Part shown: positions 1 through 5,654 of the stretch, piece by piece
How the letters are laid out: every line of letters begins with the position of its first letter
How positions within the stretch are numbered: position 1 is the stretch's first letter
Assembly (NCBI GenBank): GCA_052388135.1
Contig: JBQTIM010000043.1
Location: forward strand, 1-5,817
Reading direction: 5' to 3'
Source of the DNA: JBQTIM01 sp052388135
Lineage (GTDB): Bacteria; Elusimicrobiota; Elusimicrobia; FEN-1173
Length of the DNA stretch: 5,817 nt
Made by a program: the position numbers and the translations under genes
Notes under the pieces: model-generated
Told to the model about the DNA's origin: nothing
What the model saw: the letters and a program-made list of their open reading frames with translations, nothing else
Databases searched by the model: none

Positions 1-1570
1 CCAAGTTGCCGAGCCAGGCCGAGCCAATGATGATCCCTAGCCAGGGAACAAGGCCGGCACAAAAGGCGGTGGCGAGGCTGAGGGCGGAGGGCCGGCCGGC
101 GTGGGGACGGAACTGAGGAAGAGGATTAATGGATTGAATCCGCGCAAGAACGGATGTGGCGAGGGCAGCCAGGGTTGATCTGAAACTCGAGACGGGTCTT
201 AAATAGGTAATGGAATTGCCGCTGGGCAGGTTTTCCGTGGAGAGGGTAGTGAAGCCGTTGCGGCCCGCCCATCCCAGCGCCTTCTCCCGGCCGGTGGCGT
301 CGGCGGTTGGGCCTACGACGGCGTGGAAAGATCGCCGGCCGGCTGGAATTTTGACCAAAGTCGTTGGACCGAACCGATGGACAGTTTCACCTGGGCCGAC
401 ATCGGCCCCCAATCTTTGAAGGGCTTTTTTGACGGCGTCCGAGGCCGGATCGGTTTCTGCGGCCGTCAGCGCCGCGGCCGTGGCCGCTGTTCCGGTGGCA
501 AGAGCCGCCGCGGAATCGCCTGGGACCAGTGGCGCGGCCGCGCCGCCGTTGACGGAGGACTTGAAGGTGATCTTTTCGCCCGAGAAAAGTTTTTCAAGCG
601 GGGTTTTGTCCCGCAGGAAGTCCAGGTAATGGAAATCGGCGTTGATTTCTTTGATTAGGGGCGTGACCACCACATAGGAGGCCTTGCGTTTTTCCAGCAG
701 GGCGGTCATGCCATCGGTGTGGAATCCCCCCGCCACGAGCACGGCCGTCCGGACGCCGGCTTTTTCCATTTTGGCCAGCAGGTTGTCCACCAAAGCTTGG
801 TCGCGCTTGAGAGCGTTGTCGCAAAAGGCCTCGAAGGGCGAAAGGACGGCGGCGAAACTTTCTTGGTTGGCGGAGCCTTGGCCGGAGGTGTTGAAAGAAA
901 GGCCGGCATGGCGGGAGAAGGCTTCCAGGCGTTCCGGCAGGGACAGAACGGCGGCCCGCTCCGCCTGATAAGCGGCCCAGTCCGGCGAGGTCATGTTGAA
1001 GTTCGCCATCTTTTCCGTCAGCAAAAGGTCCCGGGAAAGGGCGTGGAGGGTTTTTTGACCTTCGGTTTTCAGCAGAGGTTCGACGGCGAAATTTTCCAGG
1101 GCGGAGATTTCGGCGAAGAGGGCTTCTTTGTTGATTTGTTCCGAAAGGAGAACGTATTCAATGTAACGTTCCATGGCCGGGTAGCGGTTTAGGGCGATGC
1201 CGCCGTCGCGGCAGAGGCGGCGCAAATAGGAATAGTAGCCGCCGTAGGTCAGGCGGCCCATGCGGTAAAGCAAACTTTGTTGGGTGAGGGCGGCCAGGTC
1301 CGCCTCGGAAAGGTTCGCGGCCAGTTTTTCAATAAGTCCGGCGCGTTCCTTTTCCACCGTCGAAAAATGGAGTCCTTCCTCCATGGCGAGGGCCCGCCGG
1401 AGGAGATCGGCGTTGGGGAAGCGTCCCTTGCCGGGCGCGGCGGCGTCGTAGAGGAAGCCCAGATAGGGCGCCAGGCCCAGCCGGCCCTGGTGGTAGGCGG
1501 CGCGTTTTTGGTCCCAGGCCGCCAGCGGCGCGGAGTAAATTTTTTCTTTGAGGCCGGCCAGGTGATCGTC
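1..1570 (-). pseudogene. Continuation of the exported Tiki/ChaN-like protein after the in-frame stop; open at the left edge
   Basis: Reading on in the same frame from the TAA gives 523 further codons without a stop, up to the window edge. Codons keep G/C-rich third positions, as expected for coding sequence. Counting from the ATG at 2329, residues 254-530 are mainly helical and charged (DDHLAGLKEKIY, then many Leu/Glu/Arg stretches). AVLVAGGFHTDGM follows with G534, G535 and H537, then SYVVVTPLI. This looks like the closing strand of the same Tiki/ChaN-like domain that starts before the stop. Residues 595-624 form an Ala/Thr/Gly linker. A second region follows (about 628-710, with LVKIPAGRRSFHAVVGP). 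The last 25-30 residues before the edge are strongly hydrophobic (LATAFCAGLVPWLGIIIGSAW) and probably form a membrane helix. The first internal ATG (1384) has no Shine-Dalgarno, so independent translation looks unlikely. Alternatives are a sequencing error at the TAA, in which case this is one intact gene, or a recent nonsense mutation. Confidence 0.62.
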
Positions 1571-2329
1571 TTAGGATTTCAGGCGGGCGCGAAGGCCATC
1601 CTGCCGGGGCAGGGCGGCTTTGAAAGCTTGATAATTCGCCAGGTAGAGATCGGGAGTTTCCACGCCCCAGAGGAGCGGTTCTTTTTCGGCGGTCCAACCC
1701 GCGTGCTCCACGCCGCCGATGAGGTGCTGCTGAAGGAGAAAATCGGCCACGTCCCGCATGACGCCGGGAACCGGGAACTGGCGGTAGGGATTTAAGTCGA
1801 AAGCTCCGGCGGCCCCTTCCAGTCCGACAACGGCGATTTGCCCGCTTTTGCCCAGCTCGTTGATGATGGCGGAGATGTTTCGCTGCGCATCTGTATAGTT
1901 ATGGGCGTCTTGGATATGGACCACCAAAGGCCTTTGGTCCGCGTTGGGAGCCAGGTGGACCTTGCGGATGTCGCCATATATTGTGGGCAGCGAGGTCAGC
2001 CAGGAAGGGAGTTTCCCCAACTCCGCCCGGCGGGGCGAGCCGTTTGAAAAATCTTTAGCGGGGATTTGGCCCACTTGGGAAAGATTGAAAGCGCCGGCGG
2101 CGGAGACGTTGGGAAGCGTGTCTCCAAAGGCGGCCAGGCGTTGCGGCAATTGGGCGAACTGTTGGGACGTCCGGGAATTTTTTTGACCTTCCACCGCTTT
2201 CCGGCGTTCGCTCCAGAAATTGGCTTCGGCCAGGGGCGCGGCGAAAGTGGAATAGGCGAAAACCAGCGCCGTGGAAAGGGCGATGGCGCCTTTGGTTGTC
2301 ATTCGGCCGGCGGCCGTCGGTGGATTCAT
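1571..2329 (-). CDS. Exported Tiki/ChaN-like protein, N-terminal part (252 aa, ends at an in-frame TAA)
   Basis: ATG at 2329 is chosen because a perfect AGGAGG lies 8 nt upstream. A longer frame opens at 2392 but has no ribosome site. Residues 1-36 look like a Sec signal peptide: basic R9 and K13, a hydrophobic core at about 14-33, and cleavage likely after AEA (36). A polar stretch follows, and then a conserved-looking domain from about residue 135: PLVVHIQDAHN (H138, D141, H143), Q149, VVGLEGAAG (E171), and WGVETPDLY near 221-229. A short strand followed by an H/D/H motif, and then a strand ending in L-E, resembles the Tiki/TraB/ChaN fold, whose characterised members include haem-binding and metalloprotease proteins. 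I remember similar proteins in Omnitrophota, but their function is unknown to me. The reading frame continues past the TAA without any shift, so this is probably the front of an interrupted gene. If expressed alone it would lack the C-terminal GGFH strand and would probably not fold as a complete domain. Confidence 0.72.
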   Translation of the reverse strand: MNPPTAAGRMTTKGAIALSTALVFAYSTFAAPLAEANFWSERRKAVEGQKNSRTSQQFAQLPQRLAAFGDTLPNVSAAGAFNLSQVGQIPAKDFSNGSPRRAELGKLPSWLTSLPTIYGDIRKVHLAPNADQRPLVVHIQDAHNYTDAQRNISAIINELGKSGQIAVVGLEGAAGAFDLNPYRQFPVPGVMRDVADFLLQQHLIGGVEHAGWTAEKEPLLWGVETPDLYLANYQAFKAALPRQDGLRARLKS

Positions 2330-2337
2330 CAAAACGT

Positions 2338-2343
2338 CCTCCT
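2338..2343 (-). promoter_or_regulatory. Shine-Dalgarno site (AGGAGG) that decides the start at 2329
   Basis: The minus strand reads AGGAGG, then 8 nt (ACGTTTTG), then ATG. This is the strongest ribosome site in the window and fixes the start of the exported protein. It also places the signal peptide at the very N-terminus. Confidence 0.8.
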
Positions 2344-2508
2344 GTTGATTTTGGACCACTGGAAACCGTCGGATGTTTGCGTCAACGACCATTGAGAGCG
2401 GGGGTATCTTTCCGCAGCTGAGGAGCCGGGAGTTTCATACTTGCGGCCCTCGGCGAGGCGCTGTGAATCGGGCGCTCTTTTGAATGGTTTGCGGTCCCTC
2501 ATGGCAAG

Positions 2509-2514
2509 AGTATA
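2509..2514 (-). promoter_or_regulatory. Possible -10 element (TATACT) for the exported-protein gene
   Basis: TATACT on the minus strand matches TATAAT at five of six positions and lies in the gap between the cyclo-ligase gene and the exported-protein gene. No convincing -35 hexamer is found at 16-18 nt upstream, so it is weak. If it is used, the mRNA leader would be about 170 nt. That leader holds a 57-codon open frame (2502 to 2329) with no visible ribosome site. The perfect palindrome GCCTTAAGGC (2523-2532) lies just upstream. I see no clear terminator after the cyclo-ligase, so read-through from it is also possible. Confidence 0.22.
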
Positions 2515-2536
2515 GGACGCGCGCCTTAAGGCAGGG

Positions 2537-3145
2537 TTAAGAATTTGTAACGGGTTTGTAAATTTTTGTCGGGGTCAAAACGATATGGACGGGACGGTCG
2601 AAGGAGGCCGACGGCAGGCGGGGAGTGATTTGTTCGTCGTAGGCGAGGGCGATGCGGGGGGCGCGGGGGCGGCGCTGGAAGAGGCGGTCGTAGTGGCCGC
2701 CGCCGGCTCCGAGGCGGCCGCCGCGGGGCGTGAAGGCGCGGCCGGGGACGATGTAGAGGTCTAGGGAGGCCGGCGGCAGGGCGTCGCCGGACGCTGGTTC
2801 CGGGACGCCGTAGACGTTTTTTCGCAGGTGTCGGCGGTCCAGACGGGAAAAGACGATGCGGTTGCGGCGGAGATCGAGCACCGGCGCGGCGACGGTTTTT
2901 CCCAGGCTTCGGCAAAGGGCCAGCAGGGGCCGCGTGTCCACCTCGAAGGGCAGGGAAATGTAGAGGGCCACCGTGCGGGCGCGGCGGAAGACGGGCAGGC
3001 GCGCCAGTCGGCTGGCGATGCGGAGGCTGTCTTTCCGCCGGCGGGCGGCGGGAATTTGGAGGACGGCCCGCTTGAAATAATTGCGGAGGAAAAATTTGCG
3101 GCGGGCCAGGGCCGCGGCTTCGATGAGCGGAGATTTCCTCAGCAT
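2537..3145 (-). CDS. fau: 5-formyltetrahydrofolate cyclo-ligase (202 aa)
   Basis: This is a cytoplasmic enzyme of one-carbon metabolism: ATP-dependent conversion of 5-formyl-THF to 5,10-methenyl-THF. Family signatures appear in order. There is a basic N-terminal helix region (FLRNYFKRAVLQIPAARRRK, from about residue 19). TVALYISLPFEVDTRPLL has E68-V-D-T. GVPEP (E116-P117) follows, and SLDLYIVPGRAF carries the VPG at 133-135. The glycine-rich ATP/folate loop RLGAGGGHYDRL lies at about 144-155, and a late ALAYDEQ and VLTPTKIY complete it. Length is normal for the family (about 180-200 aa) with roughly 15-20 extra N-terminal residues. The frame stays open upstream to 3430, but that part crosses a palindromic repeat and is low-complexity, so I start at the ATG at 3145. 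No good Shine-Dalgarno precedes it, so the exact start is less sure than the identity. The gene lies downstream of rarA across a repeat-bearing gap of about 320 bp and ends in TAA. Confidence 0.9.
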   Translation of the reverse strand: MLRKSPLIEAAALARRKFFLRNYFKRAVLQIPAARRRKDSLRIASRLARLPVFRRARTVALYISLPFEVDTRPLLALCRSLGKTVAAPVLDLRRNRIVFSRLDRRHLRKNVYGVPEPASGDALPPASLDLYIVPGRAFTPRGGRLGAGGGHYDRLFQRRPRAPRIALAYDEQITPRLPSASFDRPVHIVLTPTKIYKPVTNS

Positions 3146-3316
3146 GCGAAGCCGGACGGGGGGCGGCGGGCCGCGGCGCGGGCCGGAGAAAAGGCGGGAT
3201 TTTTCAAAAGATACGTAGCCGGTTCGCCGGGGAAGGCCGGCCGCCGGTGGGAAACCGGCCGCTCGGCGCGGGATGCGCTTCCGCTGGTGTGGCGTCTCCA
3301 ACACTTCTTTATTTTT
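3146..3316. other. GC-rich gap between the palindromic repeat and the cyclo-ligase start
   Basis: I recognise no gene here. The stretch holds a small hairpin, GCCGGT / ACCGGC (3243-3248 and 3254-3259, 5-nt loop), among other CCGG-rich inverted pieces. The minus-strand frame of the cyclo-ligase is open through it, but the translation is Pro/Arg/Gly-rich and unlike the family. I looked for a 6S RNA because zapA/cyclo-ligase neighbourhoods often carry one. I could not see the expected long closing stem with a central bulge, but by eye I cannot exclude it. No clear promoter is seen. Confidence 0.4.
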
Positions 3317-3428
3317 GTCATTGCGAGGAGCGCTCTTTGCGACGAAGCAATCCCAGACTTCGAGTGACTTAAATCCTGGTTTCGCCACACCGGCTGATGG
3401 GATTGCTTCGCCTTCGACTCGCAATGAC
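3317..3428. repeat. Palindromic interspersed repeat of the 'GTCATTGCGAG...GAAGCAATCCC' type
   Basis: The outer arms are a perfect 11-bp inverted repeat: GTCATTGCGAG (3317-3327) and CTCGCAATGAC (3418-3428). The inner arms are a perfect 13-bp inverted repeat: CGAAGCAATCCCA (3343-3355) and TGGGATTGCTTCG (3398-3410). A loop of about 42 bp separates the inner arms. From memory, this wording (CATTGCGAGGAGC...GACGAAGCAATC) recurs as dispersed non-coding repeats in many unrelated bacterial genomes. Here it lies 35 bp past the rarA stop, between rarA and the cyclo-ligase gene. As RNA it could form a long hairpin that protects or ends the rarA message. There is no transposase in the window. Confidence 0.85.
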
Positions 3429-3463
3429 ATCTTAATAAGTCAAGGAACTCATGAGGCACTACA

Positions 3464-4810
3464 CTAATTGCCACGATTCTCCCCCGTCCTCTCTTGCCCG
3501 CGCCGCTCGGGCCAAAGGGCTTCCAGCCGCTCTTTGATTTTTTTCTCAAAACCCAGGTCCGTGGGCGCGTAGAATTTTTTCCAGGCGGGCATGTATTCCT
3601 GGCGAACGAAATGGCCGGGGAAGTCGTGGGCGTATTGATAGCCGGCGCCGTGGCCCAGGGTTTTGCGGTCCAGGTTGGCGTCTTTTAAATGGTTCGGGAC
3701 TTCCCGGCGGGGGCCGCGCTCCACTTCGCGGGCGGCGGCGTCGCCGGCCAGATAGGCGGCGTTGGACTTGGGCGCGCAGGCGACGTAGACGGCGGCCTGG
3801 GCCAGGGGAATGCGCCCCTCGGGCAGGCCGAGCTTTTCCACGGCGTCGAAGGCGGCGGCGGCGACGAGAAGCGCTTGTGGGTCCGCGTTGCCGACATCTT
3901 CGGAGGCGGCGATGAGCAGGCGGCGCGCCACGAAGCGCGGGTCCTCTCCGGCGGCCAGCATTTTGGCCATCCAATAAAGCGCGGCGTCGGGATCGGAGCC
4001 GCGCAGGGATTTGATGAAGGCGGAAATGGTGTCGTAATGGTCGTCGCTGGCTTTGTCGTAGCGCACGGCGCGCCTCTGCGTGGAGCCTTCGGCGGCGGCC
4101 AGGGTGACGCGGATTTCGCCTCGAGCCTCGGGCGTGGTGAGGACGGCCAGCTCCAGCGCGTTGAGGAGGCGCCGCGCGTCGCCGCCGGAGGCGCGCAGGA
4201 GGTGCTCTTCGGCGTCGGCGTCCAGGCGAACTTTTTTTCCGCCGAAGCCGTTCTCCGGGTCGGCGAGGGCCAGGGCGAGAATGTTCTTAAGATCCCCGTC
4301 GGTCAGCGGCTTGAACTCGAAAACCGTGGAGCGGGAGATGAGAGCCGCGTTGACGTAAAAATAAGGGTTTTCCGTCGTGAGGCCGATGAGGTGCACCACG
4401 CCCTTTTCCACGTCCGGCAGGAGGGCGTCCTGCTGGCTGCGGTTGAAGTGGTGGATTTCGTCCAGGATGAGGAGCGTTCCCTTGGCCTGGGCTTGCCGGC
4501 GTTCGCGGGCGGCCTGAAGGAGCTTGCGGATTTCCGGCACGCCGGTGGTGACGGCGTTGGTTTCCTCCACGTGGGAGCGGGTCTTGTGGGCGGCCAGGCG
4601 GGCGAGGGCGGTTTTTCCCGTGCCCGGGGGGCCGAAAAAAATGGCCGAGCCCAGCCGGTCGGCCTCGATGAGGCGCCGCAGGAGGCCGCCCTCCCCCACC
4701 AGGGCCGGCTGGCCGGCGTATTGGTTCCAGTCGCGCGGAGCCATGCGGGCCGCCAGGGGGCGGTCTTTTAAAGGAACGTCCCGGGGGGCCTGGGGGGCGA
4801 AAAGGTCCAC
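3464..4810 (-). CDS. rarA: Replication-associated recombination protein RarA / MgsA (AAA+ ATPase, 448 aa)
   Basis: This is a clamp-loader-like AAA+ ATPase that acts at stalled or damaged replication forks; characterised family members form tetramers and work with SSB on DNA ends and gaps. Everything expected is present. The N-terminus is MDLFAPQ with PLAARMAPRDWNQYAGQ. Walker A is GPPGTGKT (60-67) and Walker B LLILDEIH (113-120). Sensor 1 is LTTEN (144-148), the arginine finger ALISR ends at R160, and sensor 2 is GGDARRLLN (209-217). The C-terminal MgsA oligomerisation region runs from DDHYDTISAFIKSLRGSDPDAALYW (256-280) through EDPRFVARRLLIAASEDVGNADP to the PNHLKD...GHGAGYQYAHDFP segment (372-398). 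Length is essentially that of the E. coli protein (447 aa). The start is GTG; no other start codon lies between it and the stop in the same frame, which is the zapA TGA 51 nt upstream. The Shine-Dalgarno is poor, which suggests co-transcription with zapA. The stop is TAG. Confidence 0.97.
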   Translation of the reverse strand: MDLFAPQAPRDVPLKDRPLAARMAPRDWNQYAGQPALVGEGGLLRRLIEADRLGSAIFFGPPGTGKTALARLAAHKTRSHVEETNAVTTGVPEIRKLLQAARERRQAQAKGTLLILDEIHHFNRSQQDALLPDVEKGVVHLIGLTTENPYFYVNAALISRSTVFEFKPLTDGDLKNILALALADPENGFGGKKVRLDADAEEHLLRASGGDARRLLNALELAVLTTPEARGEIRVTLAAAEGSTQRRAVRYDKASDDHYDTISAFIKSLRGSDPDAALYWMAKMLAAGEDPRFVARRLLIAASEDVGNADPQALLVAAAAFDAVEKLGLPEGRIPLAQAAVYVACAPKSNAAYLAGDAAAREVERGPRREVPNHLKDANLDRKTLGHGAGYQYAHDFPGHFVRQEYMPAWKKFYAPTDLGFEKKIKERLEALWPERRGQERTGENRGN

Positions 4811-4861
4811 GGAATCAGGGGATGAAGCGGGAGAGCGCGCCCGCCGGGCCGGCCGCGGGCC

Positions 4862-5155
4862 TCATTTCAGAGCTTTGTCCAAGGCGGCCATCATATCATG
4901 GATGCGCCTTTCTTCAGCGGGGCCCAGGGCGTTTTCCTTGTGCTGTTGGCCCAGCTCGAAGGCGATGTTGAGGGCGGCCAGGACGGCGATTTTTTGGGTG
5001 TCCACCAGGCGCAGTTTGTCGGCGATTTCCTTCATTTTTTGGTCCACCAAAGAGGCCAGTTGACTGGCCTCCAGAGGGGTGAGACCGCCGGGGTCGATCT
5101 CGTATTCCTTGCCGAATATGTTGACGCGGACCTTCTCGGATACAAGTGGGTTCAT
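4862..5155 (-). CDS. zapA: Cell division protein ZapA (97 aa)
   Basis: ZapA binds and cross-links FtsZ filaments at the division ring in the cytoplasm. The sequence has the family layout. An N-terminal strand motif VRVNIFGKEYEIDPG spans residues 9-23. A helix with LASLVDQKMKEIADKL (33-48) follows, and then the highly typical KIAVLAALNIAFEL (55-68). A charged C-terminal coiled coil (about 70-97) completes it and serves for dimerisation and tetramerisation. Length fits the family (about 90-110 aa). The ATG at 5155 is 4 nt after the stop of the upstream coiled-coil gene. AAAGG within the end of that gene lies 9 nt before the ATG, so the two are translationally linked. The stop is TGA. The following 51-nt gap to rarA holds a GC-rich 6-bp inverted repeat (4839-4844 / 4855-4860) without a U-tract, so transcription probably continues into rarA. 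Confidence 0.93.
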   Translation of the reverse strand: MNPLVSEKVRVNIFGKEYEIDPGGLTPLEASQLASLVDQKMKEIADKLRLVDTQKIAVLAALNIAFELGQQHKENALGPAEERRIHDMMAALDKALK

Positions 5156-5159
5156 ATCT

Positions 5160-5393
5160 CTAAACCTTTAATTGATGGAGCTTTTTAGATAACACTTCAA
5201 GTTTTGCCTTAATTCTATCGCGCTCAGAGCATAGCTCGGCGTGCTCCCGCAAAATCTTGCGGGCGCGGCGGTTCTCTTCGCGAATGAGGGCCAGCTCGGC
5301 GGCCAGCGTGTCCCGCTCTTTCTTGACGGCCACAAGCTGGGCGGCGGCGAGCTGGATTTTGTCTTGGAGAGGAGCCAGAAGCGAGGACGGCAT
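5160..5393 (-). CDS. Small coiled-coil protein, ZapB-like (77 aa)
   Basis: The whole product is predicted as one long helix with heptad-like Leu/Ile/Val spacing and many charged residues: LQDKIQLAAAQLVAVKKERDT, then LAAELALIREENRRARK, then DRIKAKLEVLSKKLHQL. There is no signal peptide and no membrane segment. Small coiled-coil proteins in front of zapA are common and are usually called cell-division ZapB-like proteins; in E. coli, ZapB is a coiled coil that joins the Z ring through ZapA. The role here is inferred from shape, size and the 4-nt spacing to zapA. Coiled coils are low in specific signal, so homology to true ZapB is unproven and I give no symbol. The ATG at 5393 has no clear Shine-Dalgarno (only AGG 2 nt away). 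Codon use is slightly less GC-rich in its last 20 codons (ends TTA AAG GTT TAG). Confidence 0.75.
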   Translation of the reverse strand: MPSSLLAPLQDKIQLAAAQLVAVKKERDTLAAELALIREENRRARKILREHAELCSERDRIKAKLEVLSKKLHQLKV

Positions 5394-5399
5394 AGCCTG

Positions 5400-5428
5400 A
5401 AATTAGCACAAAAACCCCCCGCTGGCAA
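5400..5428 (-). promoter_or_regulatory. Candidate promoter for the ZapB-like/zapA/rarA cluster
   Basis: On the minus strand, TTGCCA (5423-5428; five of six to TTGACA) is followed after 17 nt by TAATTT (5400-5405; three of six to TATAAT). A shifted reading, GCTAAT with a preceding TG, is also possible. The start of transcription would fall at or within a few bases of the ATG at 5393. This fits the lack of a Shine-Dalgarno there and would make the message leaderless. The -35 is good and the -10 is weak, so this is tentative. Confidence 0.3.
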
Positions 5429-5462
5429 CCGGCCTGAAACTTAAAGTTGTTTGTGAGGTTTC

Positions 5463-5654
5463 TAGTGGTCTGTCAGTTTTAAAATGAGGAGTGCATCACG
5501 GAAGTTCAAAGCTCAAAATCCAAAGTTGAAATCAAACTTCAAGCCCAAAACTCAAATTTGAACTTGTTGTTTGGGGCTTGGTTTAAACTTTTGGCTTTGG
5601 ATTTCGGGTTTTAAGAAACGACTTATCCCTCCAATTAAAACTGTCGGAACACTA
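5463..5654. mobile_element. MITE-like non-autonomous element with terminal inverted repeats and TA ends
   Basis: The ends form an imperfect inverted repeat of about 28 bp (22 of 28 match). It runs from CTAGTGGTCTGTCAGTTTTA at 5462 to its mirror ending ...CTGTCGGAACACTAG at 5655. The TA at 5463-5464 and at 5653-5654 could be the TA target duplication typical of IS630/Tc1-mariner elements. Inside, the sequence is AT-rich and folds back on itself around 5560: AAATCCAAAG (5516-5525) pairs with CTTTGGATTT (5595-5604), and AAGCCC (5541-5546) with GGGCTT (5574-5579). It has no coding capacity. It is markedly more AT-rich than the genes beside it. The family assignment is an inference from the ends only. 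Confidence 0.68.

Noticed and set aside
1571..1573. Selenocysteine, pyrrolysine or a changed genetic code at the in-frame stop
   Set aside because: Those systems use TGA or TAG, not TAA. TAA ends the cyclo-ligase gene normally in this window, and all three stops are in use.
1329..1697. Minus-strand 122-codon frame overlapping the in-frame stop
   Set aside because: It is in a different phase from the long frame, is Arg/Pro/Gly-rich and low-complexity, and lacks the family motifs. The same-phase continuation explains the region better, so no frameshift is needed.
719..1795. Plus-strand open frames (719-1192 and 1277-1795) opposite the exported-protein gene
   Set aside because: They are antisense shadows of the minus-strand frame, Gly/Phe/Arg-rich, with no ribosome sites and no recognisable domains.
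2330..2392. Upstream ATG at 2392 as start of the exported protein
   Set aside because: It would put 21 residues before a good signal peptide and would ignore the perfect AGGAGG placed 8 nt before the ATG at 2329.
3146..3463. 6S RNA gene in the gap before the cyclo-ligase
   Set aside because: The position is suggestive, but I could not find the long closing stem with a central open bulge. Most of the structure is the nested palindromic repeat.
3689..4771. A 360-codon plus-strand open frame opposite rarA
   Set aside because: It lies wholly antisense to a complete, motif-perfect RarA. Its Gly/Val/Gln-rich translation is what high-GC codons give on the opposite strand. There is no domain signal.
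4839..4860. Terminator between zapA and rarA
   Set aside because: The GCCCGC/GCGGGC stem is short and is followed by no T-run on the minus strand. The GTG start of rarA with a poor Shine-Dalgarno suggests read-through.
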